This document shows positions 26,447-34,951 of a stretch of 45,413 bases of DNA, in pieces. Every line of letters begins with the position of its first letter. The stretch's first letter is position 1. Both the position numbers and the translations under genes were made by a program. Source of the stretch: Candidatus Tumulicola scandinaviensis. Its GTDB lineage: Bacteria > Vulcanimicrobiota > Vulcanimicrobiia > Vulcanimicrobiales > Vulcanimicrobiaceae. The stretch spans positions 115,180 through 160,592 of the forward strand of contig PLLA01000119.1 in the NCBI GenBank assembly GCA_003140835.1. Reading direction: 5' to 3'. Below the pieces are notes generated by a model. That model did no database searches. It was not told the origin of the DNA and saw nothing but the letters and a program-made list of their open reading frames with translations.

Positions 26447-26477
26447 GATCGCCGCCTTCGGAGATGCGTCGTAGATC

Positions 26478-27170
26478 GTGGCGCTAGCGCGCGTTCTCGT
26501 GATCGAAAGCGACGCGAGCGTCGCGCGCCTCGAACGCAAGGCGTTGGAAGGCGCGGGGTACGACGTTCGCTGCACGCACGGCGGCGCCGAAGGTCTTGAC
26601 GTCGCAAAGACCTACGTCCCCGACGTCGTCATCCTCGACGTCGCTCTGTCGGACCTTTCGGGGTTCGACGTCTGCGCCGCGCTGGCGAAATCGACGGCGG
26701 CGTTTATCTTGCTGGTGAGCGCGCGCTTCCGTCAACAAGAGATCTTACGAGGCCTGCAACTGGGAGCGGACGACTGCATGACGCGGCCCTTTTCGGGCGG
26801 CGAGCTGGTCGCGAGGGTCGCATCGTTCCTGCGCAGGCGTAAGAAATTGGCCGCCCGTCCCGTCGACGGCAGCGTCATGGATCTCGGCGCGTCGTACCTC
26901 GACCGAAACTTTCACACGCTGTCGAACAACGGCAGTCGCACTACACTGACGGCGCTCGAGTTTCGACTGATGTGGTTCCTGGGGCAGGCCGAAGGCCGGT
27001 TGTTGACTCGCGCGCAAATTCTCGAATCGGTTTGGAACGATACGTCCGGCGTTCCGACTCGAGTGGTCGACGTTCACATTGCGGCGCTGCGAAAAAAACT
27101 CGCAAAGATTCGAGCGCCGATTGAGATTGCGAGCGTTCGTGGCATTGGCTACCGGCTCGACAAAAAGTAA
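26478..27170 (+). CDS. OmpR/PhoB-type response regulator with atypical receiver
   Basis: The 230-residue protein has a receiver domain (1-115) and a winged-helix DNA-binding domain (about 135-228, ending VVDVHIAALRKKL and SVRGIGYRL). The phospho-acceptor D54 (VVILDVAL) is kept, but neighbours differ from the consensus: the first acidic pair reads E10-S11-D12 rather than two or three acids in a row, the usual switch Thr is S81, and the invariant Lys in the TKPF motif is R103 (TRPF). It may respond weakly to phosphorylation or signal differently. No histidine kinase gene is adjacent. It starts at GTG 26478 and overlaps the MocR-type gene. Confidence 0.87.
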   Translation: MALARVLVIESDASVARLERKALEGAGYDVRCTHGGAEGLDVAKTYVPDVVILDVALSDLSGFDVCAALAKSTAAFILLVSARFRQQEILRGLQLGADDCMTRPFSGGELVARVASFLRRRKKLAARPVDGSVMDLGASYLDRNFHTLSNNGSRTTLTALEFRLMWFLGQAEGRLLTRAQILESVWNDTSGVPTRVVDVHIAALRKKLAKIRAPIEIASVRGIGYRLDKK

Positions 27171-28626
27171 GCTGGCCGGCGCGGCGCTGCGGCTCGAGGC
27201 GGCCGATCCGCGTCCGCTGTACGTTCAGCTTGCCGACCAGCTCGTCGCTGCGATCGAGAACGAGGTCGTGCGTCCGGGAGAACGTTTGCCGGCGATGCGC
27301 GAACTTGCCGGAACGCTCGACTGCGCGCTCGTTACGGTTTCGCAGGCCTACGAATTGCTGGCCGCGCGCGGACGGGTCGTCTCGCGAGTGGGCAAAGGCA
27401 CCTACGTCGCGCCGCCGCAAGACCGCAGCCTGCCGTTCGCGCGACGGTGGGAGCCGGACGTCGGACGCTTTGCGCGCGCCGCTAGATTGGAAGGCGTGAT
27501 GGAACTGTTGACGCGCGCCACCGTTCCCGGAGCGATTACGCTGGCAACCGGGCATCCGGCCCCCGAGACGTTTCCGCTTCACGATTTCGGCCGGGCCTTT
27601 CACCGCACGCTGCTCGACGATCCGCCGGAACTCATGCAGTATCGTTCGTCGACCGGAGACCGCGACTTGTGCGACGCGCTGGCGGCGCTCTTACGGCGTC
27701 GAAGCTGCCGGGCCAACGCGGCCGACGTCATCGTGTGTTCCGGTGCTCAGCAGGCCGCCGACATCGTCGCTACCGTTCTGCTCGACGACCGCAGCGTCGT
27801 GGCGAGCGAAAGCCCGACGTATTCCGGAACGCTGGGCGTTTTCGACGCGCGCGGGGTTACGTACGTCGAAGTCCGCGGCGACGATGACGGCGTTCGCGTC
27901 GACGACGTCGAGCGCGTCTTCGCCGAGTATCGGCCGCGCTTATTCTACGTCAATCCTATCGCCCAAAACCCAACCGGTGCGGTGTTGCCGGCGCGCCGCG
28001 CGCGACAACTGGTGGCGCTGGCGCGGCGCTACGACGTCGTCATTCTCGAAGACCAGACCGGGTGGGCGCTCGCGTACGATTCGGTCGCTCCTCCGCCGCT
28101 TGCGGCTTACGACACCGACGGCCGCGTGATTCTTATGGAAAGCCTGTCAAAATCGATTTTCCCGGCCCTGCGCATAGGCTATCTCTACGCCAAAGGCGGC
28201 TTAGCCGAAGCGCTGGAGGTGGCGAAAGTACGGGCCGACGTCTTCACGTCTACGTTGACGCAGCGCGCACTATGGCGCTTCATGGACGGACCGGCGTATG
28301 CCCGGCATCTGCGCTCGTCGCGCGCGCTCTATCGCGAGCGACGCGATGCGTTCCTCGAAGCGCTCGCGCGCGAAGTACCGTGGGCCGAAGTCCGCACCCC
28401 CGCCGCCGGAGTGAACGTCTGGCTTCCGCTGCCCGCGCGCATTTCGACCCAAGCGGCGTTCGACGCGTGCGCGCGCGAGGGCGTGCTGGTCATGCCTGCC
28501 GAGCCGTTCTATCCGACGCGCAGCGGTCCGCCGGCGCTGCGCCTGTCGTTCGGCCACGTTCCGGTCGAAGAAGCGCGCGAAGGCGTCGAGCGTCTTGGCC
28601 GGGCTCTCGCAAAGCTCCTCGACTAG
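27139..28626 (+). CDS. MocR-type regulator: GntR winged helix fused to PLP aminotransferase fold
   Basis: The 495-residue protein begins with a GntR DNA-binding domain (YVQLADQLVAAIENEVVRPG, LPAMRELAGTL, VSQAYELLAARG), then a type I aminotransferase fold with NPIAQNPTGAVL, EDQTGWAL and the PLP-lysine motif SLSKSIFPALRIGY. MocR proteins sense PLP or amines and control vitamin B6, GABA or amino-acid genes; some aminotransferase-like forms are enzymes. I start at GTG 27139 (overlapping the regulator gene by 32 bases) or TTG 27145; the ATG upstream lies deep in the other gene. Its target is unknown. Confidence 0.88.
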   Translation: MALATGSTKSKLAGAALRLEAADPRPLYVQLADQLVAAIENEVVRPGERLPAMRELAGTLDCALVTVSQAYELLAARGRVVSRVGKGTYVAPPQDRSLPFARRWEPDVGRFARAARLEGVMELLTRATVPGAITLATGHPAPETFPLHDFGRAFHRTLLDDPPELMQYRSSTGDRDLCDALAALLRRRSCRANAADVIVCSGAQQAADIVATVLLDDRSVVASESPTYSGTLGVFDARGVTYVEVRGDDDGVRVDDVERVFAEYRPRLFYVNPIAQNPTGAVLPARRARQLVALARRYDVVILEDQTGWALAYDSVAPPPLAAYDTDGRVILMESLSKSIFPALRIGYLYAKGGLAEALEVAKVRADVFTSTLTQRALWRFMDGPAYARHLRSSRALYRERRDAFLEALAREVPWAEVRTPAAGVNVWLPLPARISTQAAFDACAREGVLVMPAEPFYPTRSGPPALRLSFGHVPVEEAREGVERLGRALAKLLD

Positions 28627-28636
28627 GCGTGCTCTG

Positions 28637-28701
28637 GTCATCCTTCGCGGAGGCGCGTTGTCATCCTGAGCGGAGGCGCGAAGCGCCGCAGTCGAAGGAC
28701 G
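28637..28701 (+). repeat. dispersed intergenic repeat, copy A
   Basis: Two units occur: a short GTCATCCTTCGCGGAGGCGC (from 28637) and a longer one from 28660 opening GTCATCCTGAGCGGAG and closing CAGTCGAAGGAC. The longer unit contains a perfect hairpin GGCGC-GAA-GCGCC (28675-28687). The opening and closing words recur on the other strand at 42771-42849, so this is a genome-dispersed element. It fills the gap between two convergent genes. Confidence 0.7.
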
Positions 28702-28708
28702 CCGCGAG

Positions 28709-29997
28709 CTAGGTGACGGTTACGCCGACTCCGACAGTGTTGCCGGTGCCGTCAGAGATCGTAACCTTGCACTTGCCCGTTCCGACCGACGTTACTTTGA
28801 ACGACGACTTGGACCTGCCTTTACTCACGGACGCGACCGCGGGGTTGCTGGACTTAGCCGTCCAACCGGTCGCGCCTTGCTCGCTCACCGAAACGGTCTG
28901 CGACTTTCCGGGCGCCGAAAACGTGAGCTTCACCGGCGTAACGGTCATCGGATTGGTGACGAGCACGTCGATCTCACCAACACCGCCTGCCGTATCCACC
29001 CACAGGTTGCCGTCGGAACCCGCCGCGACGGCATCGGGCCGAACGCCCGGTCCGAGCGGAGGCGTAAACGTCTTGATCGTGTGTGACGACGTGTTAACCC
29101 GGAAGACCGTCAAGTCGTTTCCGCTCGCGCACCACGGTTCTCCATCGGGACCGCGAGCGCAAAACTGCTCGGTTTCGTTCGAGCCGAATGATCCTCCGAT
29201 TGCAAATGTCGACACCTTGCCGGCTGGCGTGATGCTACCGAGCATCGGTGCATTTCCGAGGCAGAAGAACCACACGTTCTTATCGTTTCCGAGTACGACC
29301 GCTGCCGGCGTACAGCCGACGGGAATCGAAAACATCGTAATCTTTCCCGTCGAGGGGACGACTCGGCCTATCGCGTTGTTGGAGGACTCGGCGAACCACA
29401 CGTTCCCGTCGGAGCCGGCGGTCACGCCGCCGTATTGATTGGTCGAATAACCCGAAGGGTACGCGAACTCGGTGATCTTGCCGGCCGGCGTGATCTTGGC
29501 GATGTGATTGAACTCCGCGAACCACACGTTGCCGTCGGCCCCAGGCCCATACCGTCGATCGACGTGCCGTCGCCGCTCGGCGTGGGAAACACCTGCGCCT
29601 TTCCTTTGGCGGTGACGCGCACGATGTTCGATGACTCATCGCCGATGTAGAAATTCTTGTCGGCGCCGACCGTCATCGAAACGGCGTTTCCGGTAATGGT
29701 TCCCGACAACCGAAACTCCTTGATGGAAGCGCTCGCGGAAATCCGCACGAGGCTCGCCGCGTTTTCGTCGATGAACCACACGTTGCCGTCGGGTCCGAGC
29801 GCCATCGCGCTGTACAAACCCGAGAGGGTGTGCGGTTTGAACTGAACCCATTGCGCGCCCTTTCCTTTCTGCACGACCTGCGGTTGCGCGAACGAGTCAT
29901 TCGGCAGCGCCGCGTATGGGCGCATCTGACCGCCGGTGAGCGAACACCCGGTAAGCGTGCAAGCAAGGGTAAGGATGATGAGCGGACGTGAAGACAT
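28709..29997 (-). pseudogene. Vgb-like beta-propeller lipoprotein, split by a single-base frameshift
   Basis: The gene starts at ATG 29997 with a lipoprotein signal (lipobox LTGC, Cys18). Repeated propeller blades follow with the virginiamycin-B-lyase style GPDGNVWFIDE, NVWFAESSNNAIGRV and PAGKITEF. After residue about 152 the frame shifts: the first frame runs on into nonsense, while the correct continuation (DGNVWFAEFNHIAKI) is in another frame. Restoring one G in the G4 tract (C4 at 29539-29542 on the given strand) rejoins the frames, and the total length, 1289 bases, is one short of a multiple of three. The C-terminal 75 residues form an Ig-like domain. It is either a true pseudogene or a sequencing/assembly error. 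Vgb-like lipoproteins usually have unknown ligands. Confidence 0.75.
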
Positions 29998-30029
29998 CGA
30001 AGGCCTCCGCAACTGGAAATCAGGCTCTT

Positions 30030-30518
30030 CTAGCGACCGAGAGCGCGGTCCTCGATACGGACGCGCCACGACAGCAATGCGGCATTGAGCACTGTAAACG
30101 CCAGTGCTATGCCGACCGCGTGAAAGGCGAGCGGCAACGCGGCGATTTCGGCGCACACCACCAGATAGTTGGGGTGGCGCACGAAGCGGTAGGGTCCGCG
30201 CCGCACCAATGGGGCACCGGGAACGGTCACGACACGCGTCGTCCAATGCGGTCCGAGCGAAACGACGATCCAAACGCGCACGGCTTGCAAACCCGCAAAA
30301 ATTACCAGTAGCCACCAAATCGGCGCGGTCTGCGGCGGTATCAGCACCGCCATGCTCGCCAGCCACGCTGCATGCAAGAATATGAAAAGCGGGTAGTGCG
30401 AAGCGCCGGCTTCGACGCCGCCACGTTGCAGCAGGCGCGCGGTATTGCGTCGCGCGTACGCGAGCTCGACGACGCGCTGCGCGGCAACCAGGATCAAAAC
30501 GATCCACAGGACGCTCAC
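30030..30518 (-). CDS. ICMT-like isoprenylcysteine carboxyl methyltransferase family protein
   Basis: The 162-residue membrane protein has four or five hydrophobic helices and the SAM-binding signature GPYRFVRHPNYLVV seen in ICMT/PEMT-type methyltransferases. Its start (GTG 30518) is 12 bases behind the type III PKS stop, so the two form an operon. In Streptomyces (SrsB) and Bacillus (BpsB), a homologue beside a type III PKS O-methylates alkylresorcinols or alkylpyrones. By analogy this enzyme should methylate the PKS product at the membrane. Protein methylation is unlikely in a bacterium without prenylated CaaX proteins. Confidence 0.85.
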   Translation of the reverse strand: MSVLWIVLILVAAQRVVELAYARRNTARLLQRGGVEAGASHYPLFIFLHAAWLASMAVLIPPQTAPIWWLLVIFAGLQAVRVWIVVSLGPHWTTRVVTVPGAPLVRRGPYRFVRHPNYLVVCAEIAALPLAFHAVGIALAFTVLNAALLSWRVRIEDRALGR

Positions 30519-30530
30519 GTTCGCAAACCC

Positions 30531-31586
30531 TTAGCGTTCGAGCAGCGTAAACCCGGCGGTGAAACCGGGTCCGAGCGCGCTGACGAGCGCGCGCTTCCAG
30601 GGTGGAGCGCCATTGGTCATGGTTCGTTCGAGAACGAACATCACCGTGGCAGCCGACATGTTCCCGTATTCGTGCAGTACGTCCCGCGATTCGGTGAGCG
30701 TGCCGGGCTCGAGCCGGTAGGCGGATTCGAGCGCGTCGATGACTTTGGCGCCGCCCGGATGACAGACGAAGCGATCGACGTCGTCGAGCGTCAGGTTGCG
30801 CTCGGCAAGGAAGCTGACCGCGATGTCGTGGAGATGGGTCGTCACTAAATTCGGTATGTCGCGCGAAAAAATCGCTTTGAGGCCTTCGCCCGTGACGTCC
30901 CAGCCCATGACGTCAAGACTGCTCGGCCAGGTATACTCGCCACCGGCCACCACGGCGGGTCCGTCGTGAGCGCACGAAAGCAGCGCGGCAGCGGCGCCGT
31001 CGCCGAATAACGCGGTGGCCACGATGTTGCTCTTGGTAAAATCGTCTCGTCGAAACGACAGCGCGCATAACTCGACGACCAGAAAGAGCACCAATTCGCC
31101 GGGCTCGGATGCCGCTACGGTTGCCGCGCGTGCCAGACCGATGGTGCCGCCCGCGCATCCTAGACCGAAGATCGGCAGACGCTTCACCGTCCGGCGCAGC
31201 CCCATCCGTTCCATCAGCAGCGCGTCTAGGCTCGGGGTGGCGATGCCGGTGGTGGAGACGACGACGATCGCACCGATTTCTTCGGCGTGCCGGCCGGCGC
31301 GTTCGAGTGCCGACCTCGTTGCCTTCTCGAGCAAGTCGAGCGCCGAGTCGAGGTAGATCCGATTGCGTTCCGGCCAGTCGTGCGTCCGTTCGTACCATTC
31401 GATCGGCACGCACGAGTAGCGCCGGCCGATTCCGGTGTTTCCGAACATCGGCAGCAGCCGGACGATTTCGGGCGAGCGCGGCCCAAGCGCGAGGCTTATC
31501 CGCCGCGCGACGTCGTCTTGATCCAATAGAAATGGCGGCACGGCCGATGCCACCGCCAGAATTCGGGGCGTGTTGGTCACGCCCAC
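30531..31586 (-). CDS. type III polyketide synthase (chalcone/alkylresorcinol synthase family)
   Basis: The 351-residue enzyme has the full catalytic triad of type III PKSs: C144 in FGLGCAGGTIG, H276 in FVCHPGG, and N309 in EYGNMSAAT. These enzymes condense a fatty acyl-CoA or aryl-CoA starter with malonyl-CoA to give alkylresorcinols, alkylpyrones or related phenolic lipids. The cavity residues do not let me name the product. It shares an operon with the ICMT-like methyltransferase, as in the srs and bps phenolic lipid clusters. Start GTG 31586 gives MGVTNTPRIL; GTG 31580 has better spacing to an AAAGG. The gene is divergent from the beta-propeller gene across 104 bases. Confidence 0.92.
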   Translation of the reverse strand: MGVTNTPRILAVASAVPPFLLDQDDVARRISLALGPRSPEIVRLLPMFGNTGIGRRYSCVPIEWYERTHDWPERNRIYLDSALDLLEKATRSALERAGRHAEEIGAIVVVSTTGIATPSLDALLMERMGLRRTVKRLPIFGLGCAGGTIGLARAATVAASEPGELVLFLVVELCALSFRRDDFTKSNIVATALFGDGAAAALLSCAHDGPAVVAGGEYTWPSSLDVMGWDVTGEGLKAIFSRDIPNLVTTHLHDIAVSFLAERNLTLDDVDRFVCHPGGAKVIDALESAYRLEPGTLTESRDVLHEYGNMSAATVMFVLERTMTNGAPPWKRALVSALGPGFTAGFTLLER

Positions 31587-31690
31587 CCTTTCCGTGCCCC
31601 TGTATCTGCGTCTTTCCGGCGAGCCGCTCCCTGGCTGAGAGCCCGCTGAGCAGGGTAGGTGCGGCTTGCGTCAGTAAGCCTGTAGTTCCC

Positions 31691-34045
31691 GTGAACGTAA
31701 GCAGTATCGTAGCGGCGGCGCTGGCCGTCTTGACGTTGGGTGCCGCGCCGCGCCCGGTTCCGCTCATCTCCTACTCCGCGCCTGCCGGCGACCGCCCGGC
31801 AGGAGCGGATTCCGTGGCTCCGGCCACGGCCATCCTTCCAAACGGTCGAATCGCGTCGCCGGCCGGCCAGAGCCTCTTCGTCGGCACGAATCCGCTGGCG
31901 GTTGCGCTCTCGCCCGATGGCCGTTTCGCGATCGTGAGCAACGCCAGCGCGCGTTCCGGCGGCCTCGCGATTCCCAACGCGCAAGTCGCGCCCGTCGCCG
32001 GCTATTCGCTGGCGGTCGTCGATACTCAAACGATGACGCTCGCAAGCGTGTATCGCGATGCTTCGTCGGCGTTCTTCATGGGCGTTGCCGCGGCTCGCGA
32101 TCCCAACGATCCGGCACGAACGATCGTGCTCGCATCGGACGTCGGCGCCGGCGCGGTGCGCGTCTTCGATTTGGATGCGAGCGGTCAACTGGCTCCAGAA
32201 GCCGGCAGCATCGCACTTCCGGCGGCCGCCGGACGGCGCGCGTTTCCGGCCGGAATCGCGATGGCGGGTGATGGTACGACGGCATACGTTGCAAACGATC
32301 TGGGCAACGCGGTTGCCGAAATCGATCTTGCCAAACGCGCCGTCGCACGCACAGTCGACGTTGGAAACTTCCCGCTCCACGTCGCCGCCGCCGGCAGTCG
32401 CGTCGTGGTGACTTCGGGCGGATTGTCCGCGTATTCGGCGCTCGCACGGCCGTCGACGGCCGCGCGGTTCGGCGCTCCCTCGTTCGATCCGGGCAAGTCT
32501 TCAACGGTCTCGGTTCTCAGTTCGATCGCCGGGGCGGATGCGTCTTTGGATCCGGCGACGGTTCGGATGGACGCAGCTCCCGACGGCGCGCAAATCGTGG
32601 GCGGCGCCGCACCTGGCGCCATCGCCGTCCGCCGCGACGACCGGTTCGCGTACGTCGCGCTTGCCAACGTGGATCGGCTCGCCGTCATCTCATTGACCGG
32701 CGAACCGCGCGTCGTCCGCGGACTAGACTTGCGCCTCTTTCCGAACGCGCCGTACGGAGCGCAGCCGAGCGCCGTCGTGCTCGGTAAGGACGAAAAGCGT
32801 ATCTACGTCGCGCTCGCCGGCCTCAATGCGGTCGCGGTGCTCGACGCTCGGCTGCCGACGCACTACCGCTACGGTCTGATTCCCACGGGCTGGTATCCAA
32901 CCGCCCTCGCGATGTCGCCGAACGGCCGTTACCTCTACGTGACGAGCGCGAAAGGCGTCGATGGCTGGGGGCTGTTCACGCGTATCGATCTCAAGCACAC
33001 CTCGTTGGTGAAGACCACGATGGACGCGTTGCGATACAACCGTATCGCAACGCCGGCAAAATACGATGCGGTGATTCCTCCGCTGCGCTCGGGCAAACGC
33101 AGCACTGCGATCGATCACGTCGTGTACGTCGCTCTTGGAGCGCAGACGTACGATGAAGCGCTCGGCGATCTCACGGATTCGGCGGGCGCCGCGCTCGGCA
33201 ACGGGAACGCCGCCTACACGCGCTATTCCGAGAAGGTGACGCCGAACTTGCACGCGCTGGCGCGAGCATATGCCACCGCCGACAATTTTTACGCATCCGA
33301 CGCGGACGTTACGGTGGCCCGACTGTTTTCGACGGCGGCGGATGCGTCGTTGTTCGCTCAACTGACGACGCCGGTGAATTCCGAGCGAGCCCCGATGGGC
33401 GGTGAGAGCGTCGATCCCGAGGATTACGCCCGTCCCGGCTACCTGTTCAACGCACTCTATCGTGCCGGGCTATCGTTTCGCGACTACGGCGGCCTGCTGC
33501 AGGTATCGGGATACGGCGACGGACTCTACCACCTCGACGTGCCCGCGCTCGCCGCTCTCGACGGCAACGTGGACGCGAGCTACCCGACCGGCGATCCGCG
33601 CGTGGAGGGTTCCGCACGTGCCCAAGAGTTCGTGCGCGACATGGGGCGGTATGTCGATGCCGGTCAGATGCCGAGTTTTTCTTACGTTTGGCTCCCGGAT
33701 TCGCGTCAAGGCGGCGTCGCCGAAACCGACCGCGCGGTCGGAACGATCGTGCAGTTCCTTTCGCGCACGCCGCACTGGAGTTCGACGGCGATTTTCGTCG
33801 TGCCCGAAGGAATCGACGGCGGCGCCGATCACGTCAACGCGATGCGCAGCTTCTGCCTGCTCGTTTCGCCGCTCGCGCGCCGTGGCTTCGTCGGGCACGT
33901 GCATCTTTCGGCGCCCAGCGTCGTGAAGACTGAAGAGGAGATTTTTGGGTTGCCGCCACTGGGACTGAGCGATCTGCTTGCGAGCGACATGGCGAGTTTC
34001 TTCGTGAGCGCTCCGTCCCCGGAACCGTATACGGCGATTCGTTAA
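31691..34045 (+). CDS. YncE-type beta-propeller fused to a phosphoesterase-fold domain that appears to lack metal ligands
   Basis: I start at GTG 31691 (784 residues), which gives a short signal-like N-terminus (VAAALAVLTLGAAPRP); the longer open frame upstream is antisense to the PKS. Residues about 60-430 form a YVTN/YncE-type propeller (VALSPDGRFAIVSN, LAMSPNGRYLYVT). Residues about 470-784 align with the phosphoesterase/alkaline phosphatase-like domain of such fusions: IDHVVYVALGAQTYDEALGD, VTPNLHALARAY, ADNFYASD. The normal metal motif (ENRTYD) reads GAQTYD, the LPNDHT motif reads LPDSRQ, and the Asp-Asp motif near the end reads PEGID. The catalytic site thus looks lost, while the fold seems kept. 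It may bind rather than hydrolyse a ligand. Confidence 0.8.
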   Translation: MNVSSIVAAALAVLTLGAAPRPVPLISYSAPAGDRPAGADSVAPATAILPNGRIASPAGQSLFVGTNPLAVALSPDGRFAIVSNASARSGGLAIPNAQVAPVAGYSLAVVDTQTMTLASVYRDASSAFFMGVAAARDPNDPARTIVLASDVGAGAVRVFDLDASGQLAPEAGSIALPAAAGRRAFPAGIAMAGDGTTAYVANDLGNAVAEIDLAKRAVARTVDVGNFPLHVAAAGSRVVVTSGGLSAYSALARPSTAARFGAPSFDPGKSSTVSVLSSIAGADASLDPATVRMDAAPDGAQIVGGAAPGAIAVRRDDRFAYVALANVDRLAVISLTGEPRVVRGLDLRLFPNAPYGAQPSAVVLGKDEKRIYVALAGLNAVAVLDARLPTHYRYGLIPTGWYPTALAMSPNGRYLYVTSAKGVDGWGLFTRIDLKHTSLVKTTMDALRYNRIATPAKYDAVIPPLRSGKRSTAIDHVVYVALGAQTYDEALGDLTDSAGAALGNGNAAYTRYSEKVTPNLHALARAYATADNFYASDADVTVARLFSTAADASLFAQLTTPVNSERAPMGGESVDPEDYARPGYLFNALYRAGLSFRDYGGLLQVSGYGDGLYHLDVPALAALDGNVDASYPTGDPRVEGSARAQEFVRDMGRYVDAGQMPSFSYVWLPDSRQGGVAETDRAVGTIVQFLSRTPHWSSTAIFVVPEGIDGGADHVNAMRSFCLLVSPLARRGFVGHVHLSAPSVVKTEEEIFGLPPLGLSDLLASDMASFFVSAPSPEPYTAIR

Positions 34046-34101
34046 CGAAGTGCCGCGGCTATGAAGGGCCTTCGCGAGCAGAACTCAGAAAACAGCGTGC
34101 C

Positions 34102-34935
34102 ATGACCAAGGATAGCGTCCACTTCGGGCCGCGGTTGGTGGGTTCGCCTACCGGCGCGTTGCGCGCCGCGATGCTCGTACGGCCAAACCGGAGCATCGAA
34201 CGGGCGAAGCCGCTTTCCGGCGAACCCGGAGCGGTGTACTCGCGAGCGCTCGAACAGCATGCGGTCTTGTGCAAGACGCTGCGATACTTCGGCGTCGAAA
34301 CGGTCGTTTTCGATCCGCACGGCGACGACTCGTTCGAGGCTTCCGCCTCCGACGGCGCGGTCGCGTTCGAAGATGGCGCCATGCTGATGCGGCCGACGGC
34401 CATGTCCCGGCGCGCCGAGGCCGATCGCACGCAGGCCGAGTTCGCGCAACTCGACGTTCCGCTGGCCGGGCACATCGTGGCTCCGGGCTTGCTCGACGGA
34501 ACCGACGTGATGTTCGCCGGGAATACTGCCTTCGTCGGCGTCGGAAAGCGTGGGAACGACCTTGGCCGCAAGGGATTTGCCGAGGTTGCGCGCGCTCACG
34601 GCTATGCGGTGGCGGAAGTGCGGCTCGCGGACGACGTGCCAGCGCTGCGGGCCGTTGCCGGTGCGGTTTCCAAAGACACGATCGTTTTGGCAGCGGATAA
34701 AGTCGATCCGGCACCGTTCGCGCGTTTCAAGACCATCGTGCTGGAACGCGGCGAAGGGTTTGCAGCGGGCCTGCTGTGCCTCGACGACGGCCACGTGCTC
34801 GCCGATATACGATTTCGAACTGCGCTGACGGCCTTGCGCCGCGCCGGGATCGCCGTCGACTCGATCGATCTCTACGATTTCTACAAGATCGGGATCACCC
34901 CATCGATGCTGGTCCTGTCGTTGAAACGCGACTGA
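34102..34935 (+). CDS. dimethylargininase/amidinotransferase-fold protein, probably inactive
   Basis: The 277-residue protein has the five-fold pseudo-symmetric propeller layout of arginine deiminase superfamily enzymes, closest to DDAH: VAFEDGAMLMRPTAMSRRAE (conserved FED at 89-91 and MSRRAE), LDGTDVMFAGNTAFVGVGKRG, and VLADKVDP-like strands. The two key residues seem missing. The His expected after the LHLKS-type strand is R183 or absent, and the catalytic Cys in the C-terminal TCLSL motif is Val (SMLVLSL, about 268-274). It is therefore a DDAH-like protein without the nucleophile. Its ligand and role are unknown. The alignment is by eye, so the Cys loss deserves a proper check. Confidence 0.65.
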   Translation: MTKDSVHFGPRLVGSPTGALRAAMLVRPNRSIERAKPLSGEPGAVYSRALEQHAVLCKTLRYFGVETVVFDPHGDDSFEASASDGAVAFEDGAMLMRPTAMSRRAEADRTQAEFAQLDVPLAGHIVAPGLLDGTDVMFAGNTAFVGVGKRGNDLGRKGFAEVARAHGYAVAEVRLADDVPALRAVAGAVSKDTIVLAADKVDPAPFARFKTIVLERGEGFAAGLLCLDDGHVLADIRFRTALTALRRAGIAVDSIDLYDFYKIGITPSMLVLSLKRD

Positions 34936-34951
34936 GCCCGGCAAACTCTTT

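Noticed and set aside
25298-26575. Long antisense open frame (425 codons) opposite the malic enzyme
   Set aside because: The malic enzyme is unambiguous on the plus strand; the antisense product has low-complexity Arg/Asp/His composition and no ribosome-binding site.
31629-31655. CTGAGA and an inverted repeat (CCCTG/CAGGG) upstream of the propeller gene, reminiscent of a TPP riboswitch
   Set aside because: The rest of the thi-box consensus is missing, and the downstream gene has no thiamine link.
31109-31690. N-terminal extension of the propeller gene's open frame back to 31109
   Set aside because: It is antisense to the type III PKS and is Arg/Pro/Ser-rich low-complexity sequence; GTG 31691 gives a sensible signal-like N-terminus.
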